In this document: positions 1 to 9,505 of the stretch, piece by piece
How the letters are laid out: each line of letters opens with the position of its first letter
Position numbering within the stretch: position 1 is the stretch's first letter
Assembly: GCA_026770575.1 (NCBI GenBank)
Contig: MU657510.1
Location: forward strand, 1,776-23,929
DNA: 22,154 nucleotides
Source: Pelagophyceae sp. CCMP2097
Taxonomy: Eukaryota > Sar > Pelagophyceae
Reading direction: 5' to 3'
The notes under the pieces: model-generated
Told to the model about the DNA's origin: nothing
Databases searched by the model: none
What the model saw: the letters and a program-made list of their open reading frames with translations, nothing else
Translations under genes and position numbers: made by a program

Positions 1-101
1 TCAACTCCCAATTTTGGCAATCGCATCAACCACCAATCGCTAAATCGGCCGAGTTGCTGTTTTTTTCTTCCCAAAGGTGGAACCTCACGGATGGACCCGG
101 C

Positions 102-154
102 GACAGACAAACGGATAGACAAACAGACGGACAGACAAACAGACAGACAGACAC
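102..154. repeat. CAGA/GACA-type microsatellite
   Basis: The segment is built from imperfect repeats of GACA, CAGA and GACAAACA and is almost purely A, C and G on the plus strand. Its complement makes short open frames rich in Ser, Val, Cys and Leu that are artefacts of the repeat. Confidence 0.85.
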
Positions 155-181
155 AATTGCCCCTGGTAATCCTTCAATCAA

Positions 182-244
182 AGGACCCGAAGGGCCCTTG
201 CCGTAAACTGACGTTGAATAAACGGCAAGGACCCTTCGGGTCCT
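182..244. repeat. 23-bp-stem inverted repeat (hairpin)
   Basis: Bases 182-204 (aggacccgaagggc...) and 222-244 (acggcaaggaccc...) are reverse complements over 23 bases with one mismatch, separated by a 17-base AT-rich loop. CAATTG motifs lie just outside on both sides (near 155 and 249). It could be a tiny foldback element or a cruciform in the kinase 5' flank. No second copy was seen in this window. Confidence 0.8.
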
Positions 245-399
245 CAACAATTGTATCCACCAGAATAACAGTAGCTCTGTCTCCTTTTTCGCTCTGTGAG
301 ACGCAAGGTACTTCTGGCGACGTCGGGAACAATCGGCTTTGACTTTCGCGCGCGCGCCGCACGGCCGTCGGGCGTCGGGCGTGCCGCGCAGCCGCGCCG

Positions 400-2618
400 A
401 TGGGCCTGAACGCCGGCGCCGCCGCGTGGGCGCCGACGGCCGATGCGGCGCCGGAAGGTGCGGCGGGCCCGGAAATTTTGGCGACGGCGACGCTCAGCGA
501 CGCGCCGCCGCCCGTCTCGTACGCAGCCGCAGCGGCCAGGGCAGCCAAGGCCGATGCGCTGCGGGCTGCCGCGGCCGCCGCGCTGGCGGCGCCGGCGGCG
601 CCCCGCGAGGCCGCGGCGGCCGCGAACGCGCCGCTCGCGGTGGCCGCGCCGGCTGCGGCGGCGGCGGACCGGGCCGACCGGACGAGCGACATCACGCTGG
701 ACGTGGACCGCGTGAGCTACCGAAGCGAGCTGAATGGCGAGCTGAATGGCGCCGAAGGCGCCGACGGCGAGTCTAGCACCGCAGTCGACGGCGAGTCGAG
801 CGGCGGCGGCGCGGCCGGCTTCCCGCGCGCCACGGCGGCCCACGGCTCGGCCGCGGAGAACCCGGTGACGCCGGGCAAGCGGACGCGCGGCGAAAAGGGC
901 TGGGACGACTTTGAAATTTTGCAAGACATCCTGCGTCCGCGTCCGCAGCCTATCCACGGGTCCCCTTCCTTGCAAGGCAGCGCCCCCGCGGCAGGGAGGA
1001 GGCGGGAGTCTATTCCGTGTCGCGAGCCCTTTTGAAAGGCGAAGATTTGTTTTCTGGCCGTCAGACTCGTTGACGCGCGCTCGCAGGTGTGAGATCGGCG
1101 TCGGAGCGTTCGGACGCGTCGTCAAGGTCATCGAACGGAGGTGCGGACCATCGTCGAAAGCGTCCCTGGGAAGCACGGGCCTCGGCGCCCTGACCACGAG
1201 GCCCATTGCGACGACCGCCCCGTAGGTCGCAGCAGACTTATGCCATGAAGACCATTTCCAAGAAGGTGCTGCGCCGCAAGCGCATCAAGCAGAGCGAGTG
1301 GCGGCTGGAGCGCGACGTGCTTGTTAGAGTGGCGGCGCACCCCTACATTGTCGAGCTTTTATGTTCGTTCCAGACGGCAAGCTACTTCTTTTTGGTGATG
1401 CAGTACCTTCCGGGAGGCGAGCTGTTCATGTTCCTGCGCGCGCGTGGGACGTTTTCGGAAGCGGTGGCGGCGTTTTACGCCGCCGAGGTTATTTTGGCGC
1501 TGGAGCACTTGCACGCGTCGGGCGTGATCCATCGCGACTTGAAGCCCGAGAATCTGCTCATGGACTCCGAGGGCCACGTCGTCGTGACGGACTTTGGGCT
1601 GGCCAAGACGTTCGAGTCGGACGACGAGCGGCACCGCACGCTTTGCGGGACGGATGCGTACATGGCACCGGAAATGGTGGCACGCATGTCGTACGGCAAG
1701 CCAGTCGACTTTTGGTCCCTCGGCGTCCTCATCTTCGAGATGCTCGTCGGCCGCGCGCCCTTTGCCGCCCCGTCGACCAAGGAGCTGCACCGCAAGATCC
1801 TGTCGGAGAAGATCAAATTTCCCACGTTTGTCAACTCTGGAGCCATCAACGTCTTGAAGGGGCTGTTGGAGCGGCAGGTGCCGCGCAGGCTCGGCGCGCA
1901 AAAGGCGACCATGTTCGAGGTCGGCGGCGTCGCGCGCCTCCGCGCTGAGCCATTTTTTGCCGGCATCGAGTGGCAGCCTTTATCGCGCCGCGAGTCGCCC
2001 GCCCCTCTCCAGCCCAACCTGACGGCGCACGCCGATTCCGAGCGTTTGACGCGCAAGGTATTGGACGACATGTCCGAGACGGCGCCGAGCGACTCGTTTT
2101 CTCGGTGCCTCTCGGAGAATTCAGACACGGCTTCGACTGTTATCGACTTTGAGTACGTGCGCGCCGGCGCCTTCGACGTCCCCGGCATGATTGAATCGCC
2201 GACACCGTCGCAGGGCGACGTGTCGTCGTCGGACCATTCGAATTCCAACGGCAAGCGGCGACCACCGCGGAGCAAGAAGAAGAAGCAGCAACTCGAAAAC
2301 GAGCTCAATCCGCAGCGCCTCTCCGTCAAGTCGCCAATGCTCGAGACCATCCCGGGGTCGCCCTGCGTCGCCGCGATGATCGCCAACGCCGCTTTTGGCG
2401 CCGCGCGGCTCTACCTCCTCGACGACGACGACGACGACGACACACCGAAGCACGCGCCGCGGGCCAAGGCCCTCGCGCCGCCGCCGCTCCCTTCGATGAC
2501 CGGCCCCGCGCCGCCGCCCGCCGCCGCGGGAGCCCCAGGAGGGCCCCCGCGGGCGCTGCCGGCCGCGGCTGCCGCGGCCAAGGCGCGCAGCCTCGCGCCG
2601 CCGAAGCGCCCCACTTGA
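400..2618 (+). CDS. AGC-family serine/threonine protein kinase, three exons
   Basis: The proposed coding sequence joins 400-920, 1087-1140 and 1226-2618, giving 655 residues in one frame. Residues 1-165 are Ala-rich and low complexity. The kinase domain starts near residue 170. It has a glycine loop (GVGAFGRV, about 178-185), the ATP-binding lysine in AMK (K200), an HRDLKPEN catalytic loop (D296), DFG (D314), an activation-loop threonine in TLCGT (T330) and an APE motif at about 339-341. The HPYIVELLCSFQT and YLPGGELFMFL segments are typical of AGC kinases of the S6K/RSK/PKA type. By family knowledge it phosphorylates Ser/Thr in basic contexts and is activated on the T-loop by a PDK1-like kinase. 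The C-terminal extension is polar, with seven Asp in a row and a Pro/Ala-rich end. A possible hydrophobic motif (DFEYV) is only suggestive. The start at 400 is the first ATG in the exon 1 frame and is not certain. Subfamily is not assigned. Confidence 0.92.
921..1086 (+). other. Kinase intron 1, GC-AG type
   Basis: Exon 1 breaks off just after DDFEIL and the glycine loop resumes in another frame at 1094. No GT donor restores the frame. A GC donor (GCAAG at 921) paired with the CGCAG acceptor ending at 1086 does, and it places exactly two residues between FEIL and IGVGAFG, the spacing usual in kinases. GCAAG matches the known GC-AG donor consensus. The intron is 166 bases. Confidence 0.7.
1141..1225 (+). 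other. Kinase intron 2, canonical GT-AG, 85 bases
   Basis: A GTGCGG donor follows the codons for VIER, and a GTAG acceptor lets the frame continue into SQQTYAMK with the conserved lysine at normal spacing. The upstream frame stops within this segment if it is not spliced. Exon 2 (1087-1140) is only 54 bases long. Confidence 0.8.
2421..2441 (+). repeat. (GAC)7 trinucleotide run coding for seven Asp
   Basis: Seven perfect GAC units lie in frame inside the kinase C-terminal extension and give an acidic run. Such tracts vary in length between strains. Confidence 0.9.
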
Positions 2619-4100
2619 CAACGACAGACCGAGCGGCGATCAGCGCGCCCTCGCGCCCATCCTCGCCGCGGTACCACCGCCGACCAAGCCTCTGCGTACA
2701 GCTCGTTTTTAATTATTATACCGGTGTCTCAGAGGTGTGCGCGGGCCCCAAGCACCAGCTCGGGGTGAGTGCCCATGCGTCTGTGAGGTGAATCGCCACC
2801 ACCTCAGACCCTCGGGGGCCAGCCGCGCGGGGTGCGGAGGGGTCTACTCCAGCGTTCTGTTTTTTTGCCAAGTGGGGGGGCACAGTAGGGGCGACCAGGG
2901 GGTAGCTTAAGCGACGCGTGTCGTGGACGAGCAGGGCGTGGACGAGGGGTGGCAAGGAGAGCTCCAAAGATTTTCGTAGAAAGAGGGGGAGGGACCCACC
3001 CACTTTCACGAGCCAAGGAGGGCCAATAAGGGGGTAAGTTTACGCGACGCGTGTCGTAGACGAGCAGAGGGGGGGAATATTCGCGTGGACGCGTGTGGAC
3101 GAGCGGAGCAGGGCGGGGCAGAGTATGGCGTCGACGAGCAGTGATAGGGAGTCCTCCTCAGGTTTCCGTAGGAAAAAGACGCCGAGTATACCTGGCGGAG
3201 GGAGCGTGTCCGACGAGGACTCGGACGCGGTCCTACGGTATAGAAGGATTTCAAGCCCCTCTCACGGCTCCTTATCACTGCACGGCCGGCATTCACTCTC
3301 TCGCATACGCGGGGCCTCGGGCTGAGTGTTACGCGAAGATTGGTTCTAGGGATCCCTCTTTTTTGCCCTTATCGACCAAAGCCAAGGTGGGTTTTATCTT
3401 AGGCGATGACAACCCTCCGGGCCTCCGGGAGTCGATGTTTTTATTTACCGTTTTTTAATCAAAAATCTGTCAAGTGCGCGCTAAGTTGGTTGAGCCGACT
3501 CTGCCAGGGCAAGGTCCTTTGGGGCTGGAAGCCGGTCCTTCGGGACGGGCCGCTCTGTGATTCCATTATTTTAGACCCCGGAGGGGGTATTTGGATTTGA
3601 AAAAATCTAGGCCACTTTCCCAGGGGTCGTCATTGAAGATAACCCATGCGCAATTTTGTTTGTCCGTCCGTCTTTCCATCTAGTTCGCAGTTCTATACGT
3701 GCGGAACCTTTTCTCCACACTGTCAATTCAATTATCACCGGAGATCGATTAACTTTTTTTCTTAAAGGCTTATCGAAGAGTCGCCGAAACGAGGCTCGCT
3801 TCAAGGCGCGCGCGGGGTTTGCAGTGCCGAAATCAAAGGCGGTTAGGGTACCCCCAATAAAATAATCTATTACCATTGATCCTCGACACGGCGCCATCGT
3901 GTCGCCGTCGCGGGCTTGCAGCTTCGCGGGAATCTTTTTTAGAAGGGGCCTGTAAAATCGAGGGTTCAGAGGGCAACAAAATAGCTTTATCTAGAATTGA
4001 AACCCTAACCTGAGGCAAACTTTGCGTGCGTAATGGCATCAGTTGTATGTGGTATCACTCGATCAGGACGATTTGTTTGTTTATGAAGCTATCAACCTTA
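2619..4100. other. Intergenic stretch with a short direct repeat, no gene seen
   Basis: Frames here are short and lack recognisable domains or consistent codon bias. A direct repeat of about 38 bases sharing the core gcgacgcgtgtcgt occurs at 2897-2934 and 3029-3067. The first part is G-rich. From about 3600 the sequence becomes clearly more AT-rich, unlike the kinase. An AT-rich patch at 2708-2721 follows the kinase stop and could serve 3' end formation, which is a guess. Confidence 0.45.
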
Positions 4101-4722
4101 AAAGTATATAAACTAATCGTTATAACCGTACTTTGCTCGATCCAAGAAGCCCCCTTGGGATGGACATTCAACACACTGCCCAAAGCGAGTGGATACACAC
4201 CTTTGCACTGACCCCCAGCTTGAAGCTTGCATCGACAGCCGCCGAGCGCGCCCCGAGCAACACACATGGCCGTTGCGACTCTCGCTCGCCTCCGCCCCGG
4301 AGACAAAGGCAATGTCCAACTTTCAAGAAGGTCCGTCGAACGTCCCCGTACGACTCTCTTCAGCCTAGGATCGATGCGCCCCACGTCTGCGTCGGCCCAG
4401 GCTCTGCGTCGGCCCGGGCTCAGAGTCATCGCTGCCACACGTCGTCCGAGGCAAGCATGGAGAAGAGGAACCTTAAGATAAACAAACTGGAAACCTTTCC
4501 AAAGCATCGCCGCCCGCGCCGGCCTGCTCCGTCCGCGGCGGACTACCAACGCGCAGCGGCCAATGGGTGGTATTGGGTACGAGCCCAGCGACTGGGAGCG
4601 TCCGAGGTTGCGATTCATAGGCTTTGGGCTGGCGATCCCGCCGTGTAACAAGGACCCAGAATAACTCACGTGCGTGAGCCACTGCCGTGCGCCGAGTCGA
4701 AGCATGGCCCTGGGCTCGACGC
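4101..4722. other. Stretch without a supported gene
   Basis: Open frames of 171 residues (4133-4648, plus) and 223 residues (4055-4726, minus) overlap, and neither shows a domain or a convincing codon pattern. A 14-base palindrome (ctcacg-tg-cgtgag) sits at 4665-4678, and a short tandem doubling of tctgcgtcggccc sits near 4386-4415. Confidence 0.4.
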
Positions 4723-5126
4723 TCAAGCAGACCGGCGAGACGTGCCCGCGGGGCGCGTGTATTGTCGCGCGTACAACTCTCCCTCATCGCCACCGCTCGC
4801 CTTTTCAATGATGACCCACGCCCGCGTCATGCCGTAATCCTCTGTGAGCAGGCTGTACCAGCAGTCGACCCGCGTGTCCTTGCAGTAGATCAGCCATCCC
4901 TCCTCGCGTGTCGCGCCGCGCCCGACGTATTACTTTGTGAACGACGAGACGTGCCAGCCGTCCGCGACGATGTGCGCGAGGCGCTTGCCGACCCAGAACT
5001 TATTGCTGCACTTCGACGCCCACGCCGCATGCGACGCGCACGGCGGCGTCGGGAGGATCTGAAAGCCGTCGGGGACGCTGAACGGGCCGACCGCCGCCTG
5101 CAGTTCAAGGTCAAAGTCGTGGACAC
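4723..5126 (-). pseudogene. Broken unknown gene, possibly Tudor/agenet-like
   Basis: One minus-strand frame stays protein-like from about 5126 to a stop at 4723, interrupted only by a TAA at 4930-4932. After the stop the codons are strongly GC-ending and the composition is that of a folded protein, with GWLIYCKDTRVDCWYSL and DYGMTRAWVIIEK. Before it is NKFWVGKRLAHIVADGWHV. Spaced Gly-Trp pairs, a lysine/aspartate turn and a final Trp-Val resemble small chromatin-binding barrels (Tudor or agenet), but I do not truly recognise it. The true start is unclear because the plus strand may also be coding above 5126 (hAT). It may have been captured by the neighbouring hAT element or be an older host gene. 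Confidence 0.5.
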
Positions 5127-5219
5127 TGGGGAGGAATTCGAGCGAAACCGCGGCCCTGTGAAGAACTTTGCGGCTTACAAAGAAGCCACAGCGAAGCAGC
5201 TGGCTTTCGCGGTGCTGCG

Positions 5220-5798
5220 GTGGAAGATTTGGAAGAAGGGCCCCGCGTTGACCTCCAGGAATCTTTTTGTGTCGTTCACCCAACTCCCGACTCCGAGGAC
5301 GACGCGTATGCCGAGCTCCTCGCTAGCATTTCGCTCCCCGACGTCAAGGTCCTCCTCTCCATCTTCCTCATCCTCTGCATGTCGTCGGTGCCGTGCGAGA
5401 CGGGCTTTTCGGTGATGGCCTTGTTCAAGACGAAGCTGCGCAACTGCCCGGGCACGTCAACCGTCGACGCGCTCATGATGATCGCGTTGAACGGCCCGGC
5501 GTTGACGGACGTGGAGGGATGTGAGAGGATCCTCCAGGCGGCTAAGGCGCACTGGAAGACGACGGCCAAGCGCTGTCCGAAGCGGTCCAACCTTGGCAAA
5601 GCCGGCCGCAAGAAAAAGGCGAAGGCGATTAGATTATCCGACCTTATTTTGGCCAAGGCGCGCGACGCTCGGGAGCGCGCCGGCGACGGACTGCCGTTGT
5701 GCGACGAGGACGACGAGCCCGTCGACTCCGGGACGGAGTCGGACTTTCTTGAGGAAAACGAAGACCTGATGGCGCAACCGGTCTTTGCTGGCTTGTGA
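5220..5798 (+). pseudogene. hAT-type transposase, C-terminal dimerisation region
   Basis: The frame carries SSVPCETGFSVMALFKTKLR, then STVDALMMIALNGP, matching the layout of the hAT C-terminal dimerisation domain: a small-residue stretch, E-x-x-FS, then KTKLR, then a helix. Known hAT transposases cut and paste DNA as dimers through this region. A basic stretch (KKKAKA) and an acidic tail follow, ending in a stop at 5796-5798. No catalytic core or BED zinc finger is visible upstream, although another plus frame at about 5095-5235 (GEEFERNRGPVKNFAAYKEA) looks protein-like and could be its frameshifted extension. I read this as a truncated, decayed copy. The start at 5220 is only where the frame opens, not a real start. 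Confidence 0.7.
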
Positions 5799-5808
5799 TA
5801 TTGCCGAG

Positions 5809-5894
5809 CCAGCTAAAAAGCCACCTTATTTACCAGCTCCAAAGCCAGCTCAAGAAAAAGCTGGGTAAATTCCCAAAGCTGGCTTCAGAGCTGG
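5809..5894. repeat. Symmetric CCAGCT/AGCTGG hexamer cluster, likely hAT subterminal repeats
   Basis: Three CCAGCT hexamers (5809, 5833, 5845) are followed by three AGCTGG hexamers (5859, 5877, 5889), so the whole segment is an imperfect inverted repeat. It begins 11 bases after the hAT stop codon. Known hAT elements carry repeated short transposase-binding motifs near their ends, so this is probably the 3' subterminal region. I did not find a clear terminal inverted repeat or target duplication. Confidence 0.65.
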
Positions 5895-5962
5895 ATTCGG
5901 AGCTGCCTTACGAGGCCCACCGCGAGCGCATGGACGAATGAGGCACGTACGTCCGGCTCTCG

Positions 5963-8202
5963 ATGGCCAAGGACGTTCGTGCCTCGCGTGCACTGTCCAA
6001 GGCTCTCGACGAGGAGGGGTGGCAGTGCTGGTTGGCCAAAGCGACGCAGAATCCGGCAAATGGCCCGAAAAGGTCGTGGGATGCGTGGCTCGCGCGGGAT
6101 TTTGTTATAGAGGAACTTGAAGCGGTTTTTGTAGGCGTTAGCACCGGGACGCAGCCGTCGCCCGAGGACGACATTACGTTTGAAGCCCTTAAGAAGGCTG
6201 GGCCTGCTGTTTGGACGCTCCTGCTCAGGGCCTTCGCGGCACTGCTTGACGGAAGTGACGTGCCCCGCACGTGGCTGGTGATTCATCTCCGCTGGATCTT
6301 CAAGGAGGCCGATCCGGCGTTTATGACGAATTTCCGTGGTGTTTGTCTCGCGTCGGCTTTGCTCAAGCTTTATGAACGTCTCTTAAAGGACCGCAAAGAC
6401 GTGTGGTCTCGGGTCATGCGCCCCGTTTCCTATCTGCAGGTCGAGGCCAACCCGGGCCACGACTGCCGGATGCAACTCATGCTGGCGCGTGAGATCCTAG
6501 CGTACCGCCTCCTCGGCCTGGGCAAAAAGACCTGGGTGCTCCAGATCGAAATCCGCCGTGCGTTCCCGAGCACGTTTCGTGCGTATGCCATCTTGGCCAT
6601 GCGTCGAAGCGGCCTGGGCGGCGCCTGGCTCGCTGCGTTTTGGCGGCTGCAGGAGTCCGCGGGTGTGAAGCTTTCGACGGCGTACGGGCTGTATTCCGAG
6701 GCGGTCACATTTGCCCGCGGTCTGCTCGAGGGCCGCGTTTTAAGCGGCGACGCCTTTGCGTTCGTGCTCGATGAGCTGCGCCGGGTCCTCGAGGAGAGTG
6801 GCCTGGGTGTCAGACTCCACGTGCCAGGCGGCGCCTCGCTTTATGTCGGCGCAGTCATGAAGACGGGCGACGTCTTGCTGCTGGGCGAGTCGGAGGAGCA
6901 GGTCCGCCTTGCGTACGGTGTCGTCCTCGCGTGGTGCTACGAGATGCGCTTAGAGCATGCGCCAAAGAAGGCGAAACTCATGTTGACGGGGCCTGAAGGC
7001 GCCATCTGTGCGCAAATCGAGACTTTTGTGCCGCAGGAGGAGACCCTCGTGTACCAGCCGTTTTTTTAAGTACCTGGGCGACTATTTTGACTGTATGATG
7101 AGCCCAGACTTTGCCATTCAGCAGCATTTCTCCAAGGCAGAGGAGATTTACGTCAAGATCCACAAGGCTGTGGAGCTCGTCTCGGCGCTCCGCCGGTCCC
7201 ACTTGCGCCAAACGCTGGACTGCTTCCTCCGCTCGACGTTGGAGTACCCTCCAGGGGTCATGGCCGGCTTATCAACCGCCACAGAGGCGCAAGTCGAGGC
7301 GATTTATGTCAAGGCCATGCGCCTCATCTTTGGTGCTGGCGTGGCCGTGCATTTTCCGCACGGCGTAATGCGCGAGTTTATGGGTGAGGCCACGCTTTGG
7401 AGCCGGCGCCGCGCTGCTCGTGCCGTTTTTAGCGGCGCGCTTGCAGCCATCTCCGTCCGAGGCGCCTGGGCAGAGCCCCCCCCCGCTGCTTTAGAGCGTG
7501 CAAAACACCGGCCTTCATAAAGGCCTCTGTGACGTGGGCCATGGACGAGGCCGTGCGGGACCTTGGCCTCGGGCAGCCGACTGGTGCCGAAACCAAAGCG
7601 GAGTGGAAAGTCGTGGTGCACGCTGCGTTCCGAGCGGCAGAAACGACGCGGCGGCAGGACGCCATAGGTTTGATGTCATCTGCGTTTCGGCTGCGGACGG
7701 CGCTACAACGCGATTTGGTACTTGGGTATGCGCCCCTCACGCTAGAGTGGCTCCACGAGCTCGTCTTGTCTCAGCAGGCAGGCGGCGGCTCCATGGTCCT
7801 CTTTTTGTCCTCTGCGGGAAACACCGCCTTTTCCCGGTGACTCGCAGCCTTTTTCCTGGTGGCCCAGCTGCGTGTTACTGCGACCTCCGCCGGAGTCAGC
7901 TGGCCGTCCCTGCGAACGCGGCCCACTTTTTCCTTGACTGTGGTTTCGTCGACAATATCCGGCAGGGCTGGTTGTCGCAACGCTGTATGATTATGTCGAC
8001 GCATGGCGCTTCATTCGCGGCCGGCGGCGACCCGCTTCTAGAGGCCGTCGGCCTGGCCCCGATCCTGATCACGCATTCGCACGCGCTTATCGTCACGCCC
8101 AATGTCGTCTCTTTCCAGCTCGCGCACTGCTTCATCGCCCACTGGGGCGTTTGGTTCGTCCAGGAAAGCCCAAGTTTCAACCGACTTTTGCCGGCCTGCT
8201 GA
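5963..8202 (+). pseudogene. Non-LTR retrotransposon reverse transcriptase, decayed
   Basis: The first frame (5963-7069) follows the order of LINE-type reverse transcriptases. It has NFRGVCLASALLKLYERLL before the fingers, a motif A-like IEIRRAFPSTFRA, a motif B-like EGRVLSGDAFAFVLDEL and a motif C-like MKTGDVLLLGES, where MYADDVLLL would be usual. The thumb motif FKYLGDYFD appears in a different frame (7008-7520), so a shift lies in the T7 run at 7061-7067. Later pieces continue at 7529-7840 and then in a third frame to 8202, ending with a Cys/His-like stretch (CYCDLRR...HFFLDC) typical of the 3' end of such proteins. No endonuclease domain is present, so it is 5'-truncated as many LINE copies are. 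The key aspartates in motifs A and C are replaced, so it is enzymatically dead. It directly follows the hAT remnant and may have inserted into it. Confidence 0.85.
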
Positions 8203-8205
8203 CGT

Positions 8206-8860
8206 GCAACTCCGTGCGGCCCTATGCCGATGGCCGCCCGACCTCCGTACCGACGCCCGTGTTGCCTCCGCGACGACGATGCGACTGCCGACTCCCGTCT
8301 GGTTTCACTGCGGACGTTTGCGCGGCCTCCGTGCCGTTTGTTTTTTTGCGGCCTCTTTTTCCGACGATCGTATGGCCTCCATGCTGCCGATTGTGCGGCC
8401 TTCGCGCCGACGATGGCGCAGTTTCCATGCCGACGCTCGTGCTGCCTTTGTGGTCGTTTTAATACTGCCACACGTCCTGGCAGTCCGTGCGATCCCGTTT
8501 TGTCGGCCGACCGGCCCCTGGGCTGCCGCCCGCGCGGCTTCTGTGCTACCACCCGTGCGGCCTTTATGATGATGGCCGTGTGGCCTCCGTGCCGCCGACG
8601 GTGCCGCACCTGTGCTGTTTCCCGTCTGGTTTCTTTGCCGACGTTTGTGCTACCACCGCAGCGAAATCCCCGTGCGGCCCTATGCCGATCGTCGCCCGAC
8701 CTCCGTACCGACGTCCGTGTTGCCTCCGCGACAACGATGCGCCTGCCGACTCCCGTCTGGTTTCACTGCGGACGTTTGCGTGGCCTCCGTGCCGTTTGTT
8801 TTTTGCGGCTTTTTTTCCGACGGCCGTCGTTTTTCATCGACATACTCTTCCTGGCCAAGC
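8206..8860. repeat. Degenerate GC-rich tandem array with a 458-bp-offset duplication
   Basis: The region is made of many diverged versions of a unit like gcggcctccgtgccgacg, which gives open frames rich in Pro, Arg, Leu and Cys in several phases. On top of this, 8214-8352 and 8672-8810 are near-identical copies about 139 bases long. I see no gene and treat the long frames as repeat artefacts. It may be the tail of the neighbouring non-LTR element or an independent minisatellite. Confidence 0.75.
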
Positions 8861-8925
8861 CCATCCTCGCCGCGTTCCAAGTTCACGCTGGACATGTTCT
8901 CTGTTGCAGCAACAACTGCCTATAA

Positions 8926-9215
8926 GTCTTGCAGAATATCTACTTTAGCTCGGAGGCAAAAGATGAAAACACGGAGGAAAGGACCCAGGCCATGCCCTGG
9001 GCCGGTACGCGGTACATCCTCATCCCGAATGAACTCGAAAAAGCCACTGACGCCCCGCACCCCAACCGGCTTCCCCAACGAACCAGACTGAAGTGCCAAA
9101 GTGACTGGGCACCCATACCACCGCGAGGAGACGCCGCGCTATATGTGCTGACGCGCTCTCCGAGGCCTTTGCTCCGGGCCTCTGGGCCTGGAAGCCAACC
9201 TATGACTCGGATTTG
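8926..9215 (+). repeat. 290-bp inverted repeat, left copy
   Basis: This segment matches the reverse complement of 11995-12284 over its whole length with only scattered substitutions. The outer end begins gtcttgcag and the inner end is gactcggatttg. Both copies keep an open frame (MPWAGTRYILIPNELEK), but the differences between copies mostly change amino acids, so it is unlikely to be a conserved protein. Confidence 0.92.
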
Positions 9216-9505
9216 ACGGTCATACCCCTTTGGGCCAGCCCCACCCAGGGTGGATCTTAAGCAAGCAAGGTGGCATCTCAAAAAGCCAGTTTTTTAAAGA
9301 TATAGACGGTGGTCATTGCCGATTCAATGCCGAAGTGCCCTAAGCAGAGACTACTCGGACGGCCGCCCCGGAGGTGTCGCGGCGGCCACGCTGGGCGGCT
9401 GGCGTGCGTCGGCGGCGCTCGTGGTGCTCCGTGATGCCTGCTGCCACCTTGTTGTCCTGAGCATGAGGATCGCGTTGCTTGGCACTCGACGTTTCTCTTT
9501 TTGTC
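9216..9505. other. Spacer between the left inverted repeat and the transposase-like pseudogene
   Basis: No gene is seen. It contains a short A/T-rich piece (ttttttaaagatatag, near 9290-9305) and then GC-rich sequence. The minus-strand frame continuing past the pseudogene stop at 9506 looks random. Confidence 0.4.

Larger units (their letters stand above)
1..399. other. 5' flank of the kinase gene, no gene seen
   Basis: I see no convincing coding sequence here. The stretch holds a CAGA/GACA-type microsatellite and a strong hairpin, listed separately, followed by a moderately AT-rich piece and a short GC-alternating run near 349-359. The kinase promoter should lie here or further left, but I cannot identify a TATA box or initiator with confidence. 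Confidence 0.5.

Noticed and set aside
244..1206. A 320-residue Arg-rich minus-strand protein opposite the kinase exon 1
   Set aside because: It is a GC-driven shadow of the kinase coding strand, as shown by its Arg/Ala/Gly composition and lack of motifs.
1475..2386. A 303-residue minus-strand frame opposite the kinase
   Set aside because: It lies entirely antisense to the conserved kinase domain and has no motif of its own.
3995..4012. Interstitial telomere repeat (aaccctaacc)
   Set aside because: Only one and a half units are present, which is expected by chance.
4055..4726. A 223-residue minus-strand frame
   Set aside because: There is no domain, composition is mixed, and it overlaps an equally plausible plus frame. 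I cannot support either.
5963..7069. Bacterial-type reverse transcriptase of a retron or diversity-generating system
   Set aside because: Motif order, NFRG and the KYLG thumb motif match non-LTR retrotransposons, and no partner genes or template repeats are present.
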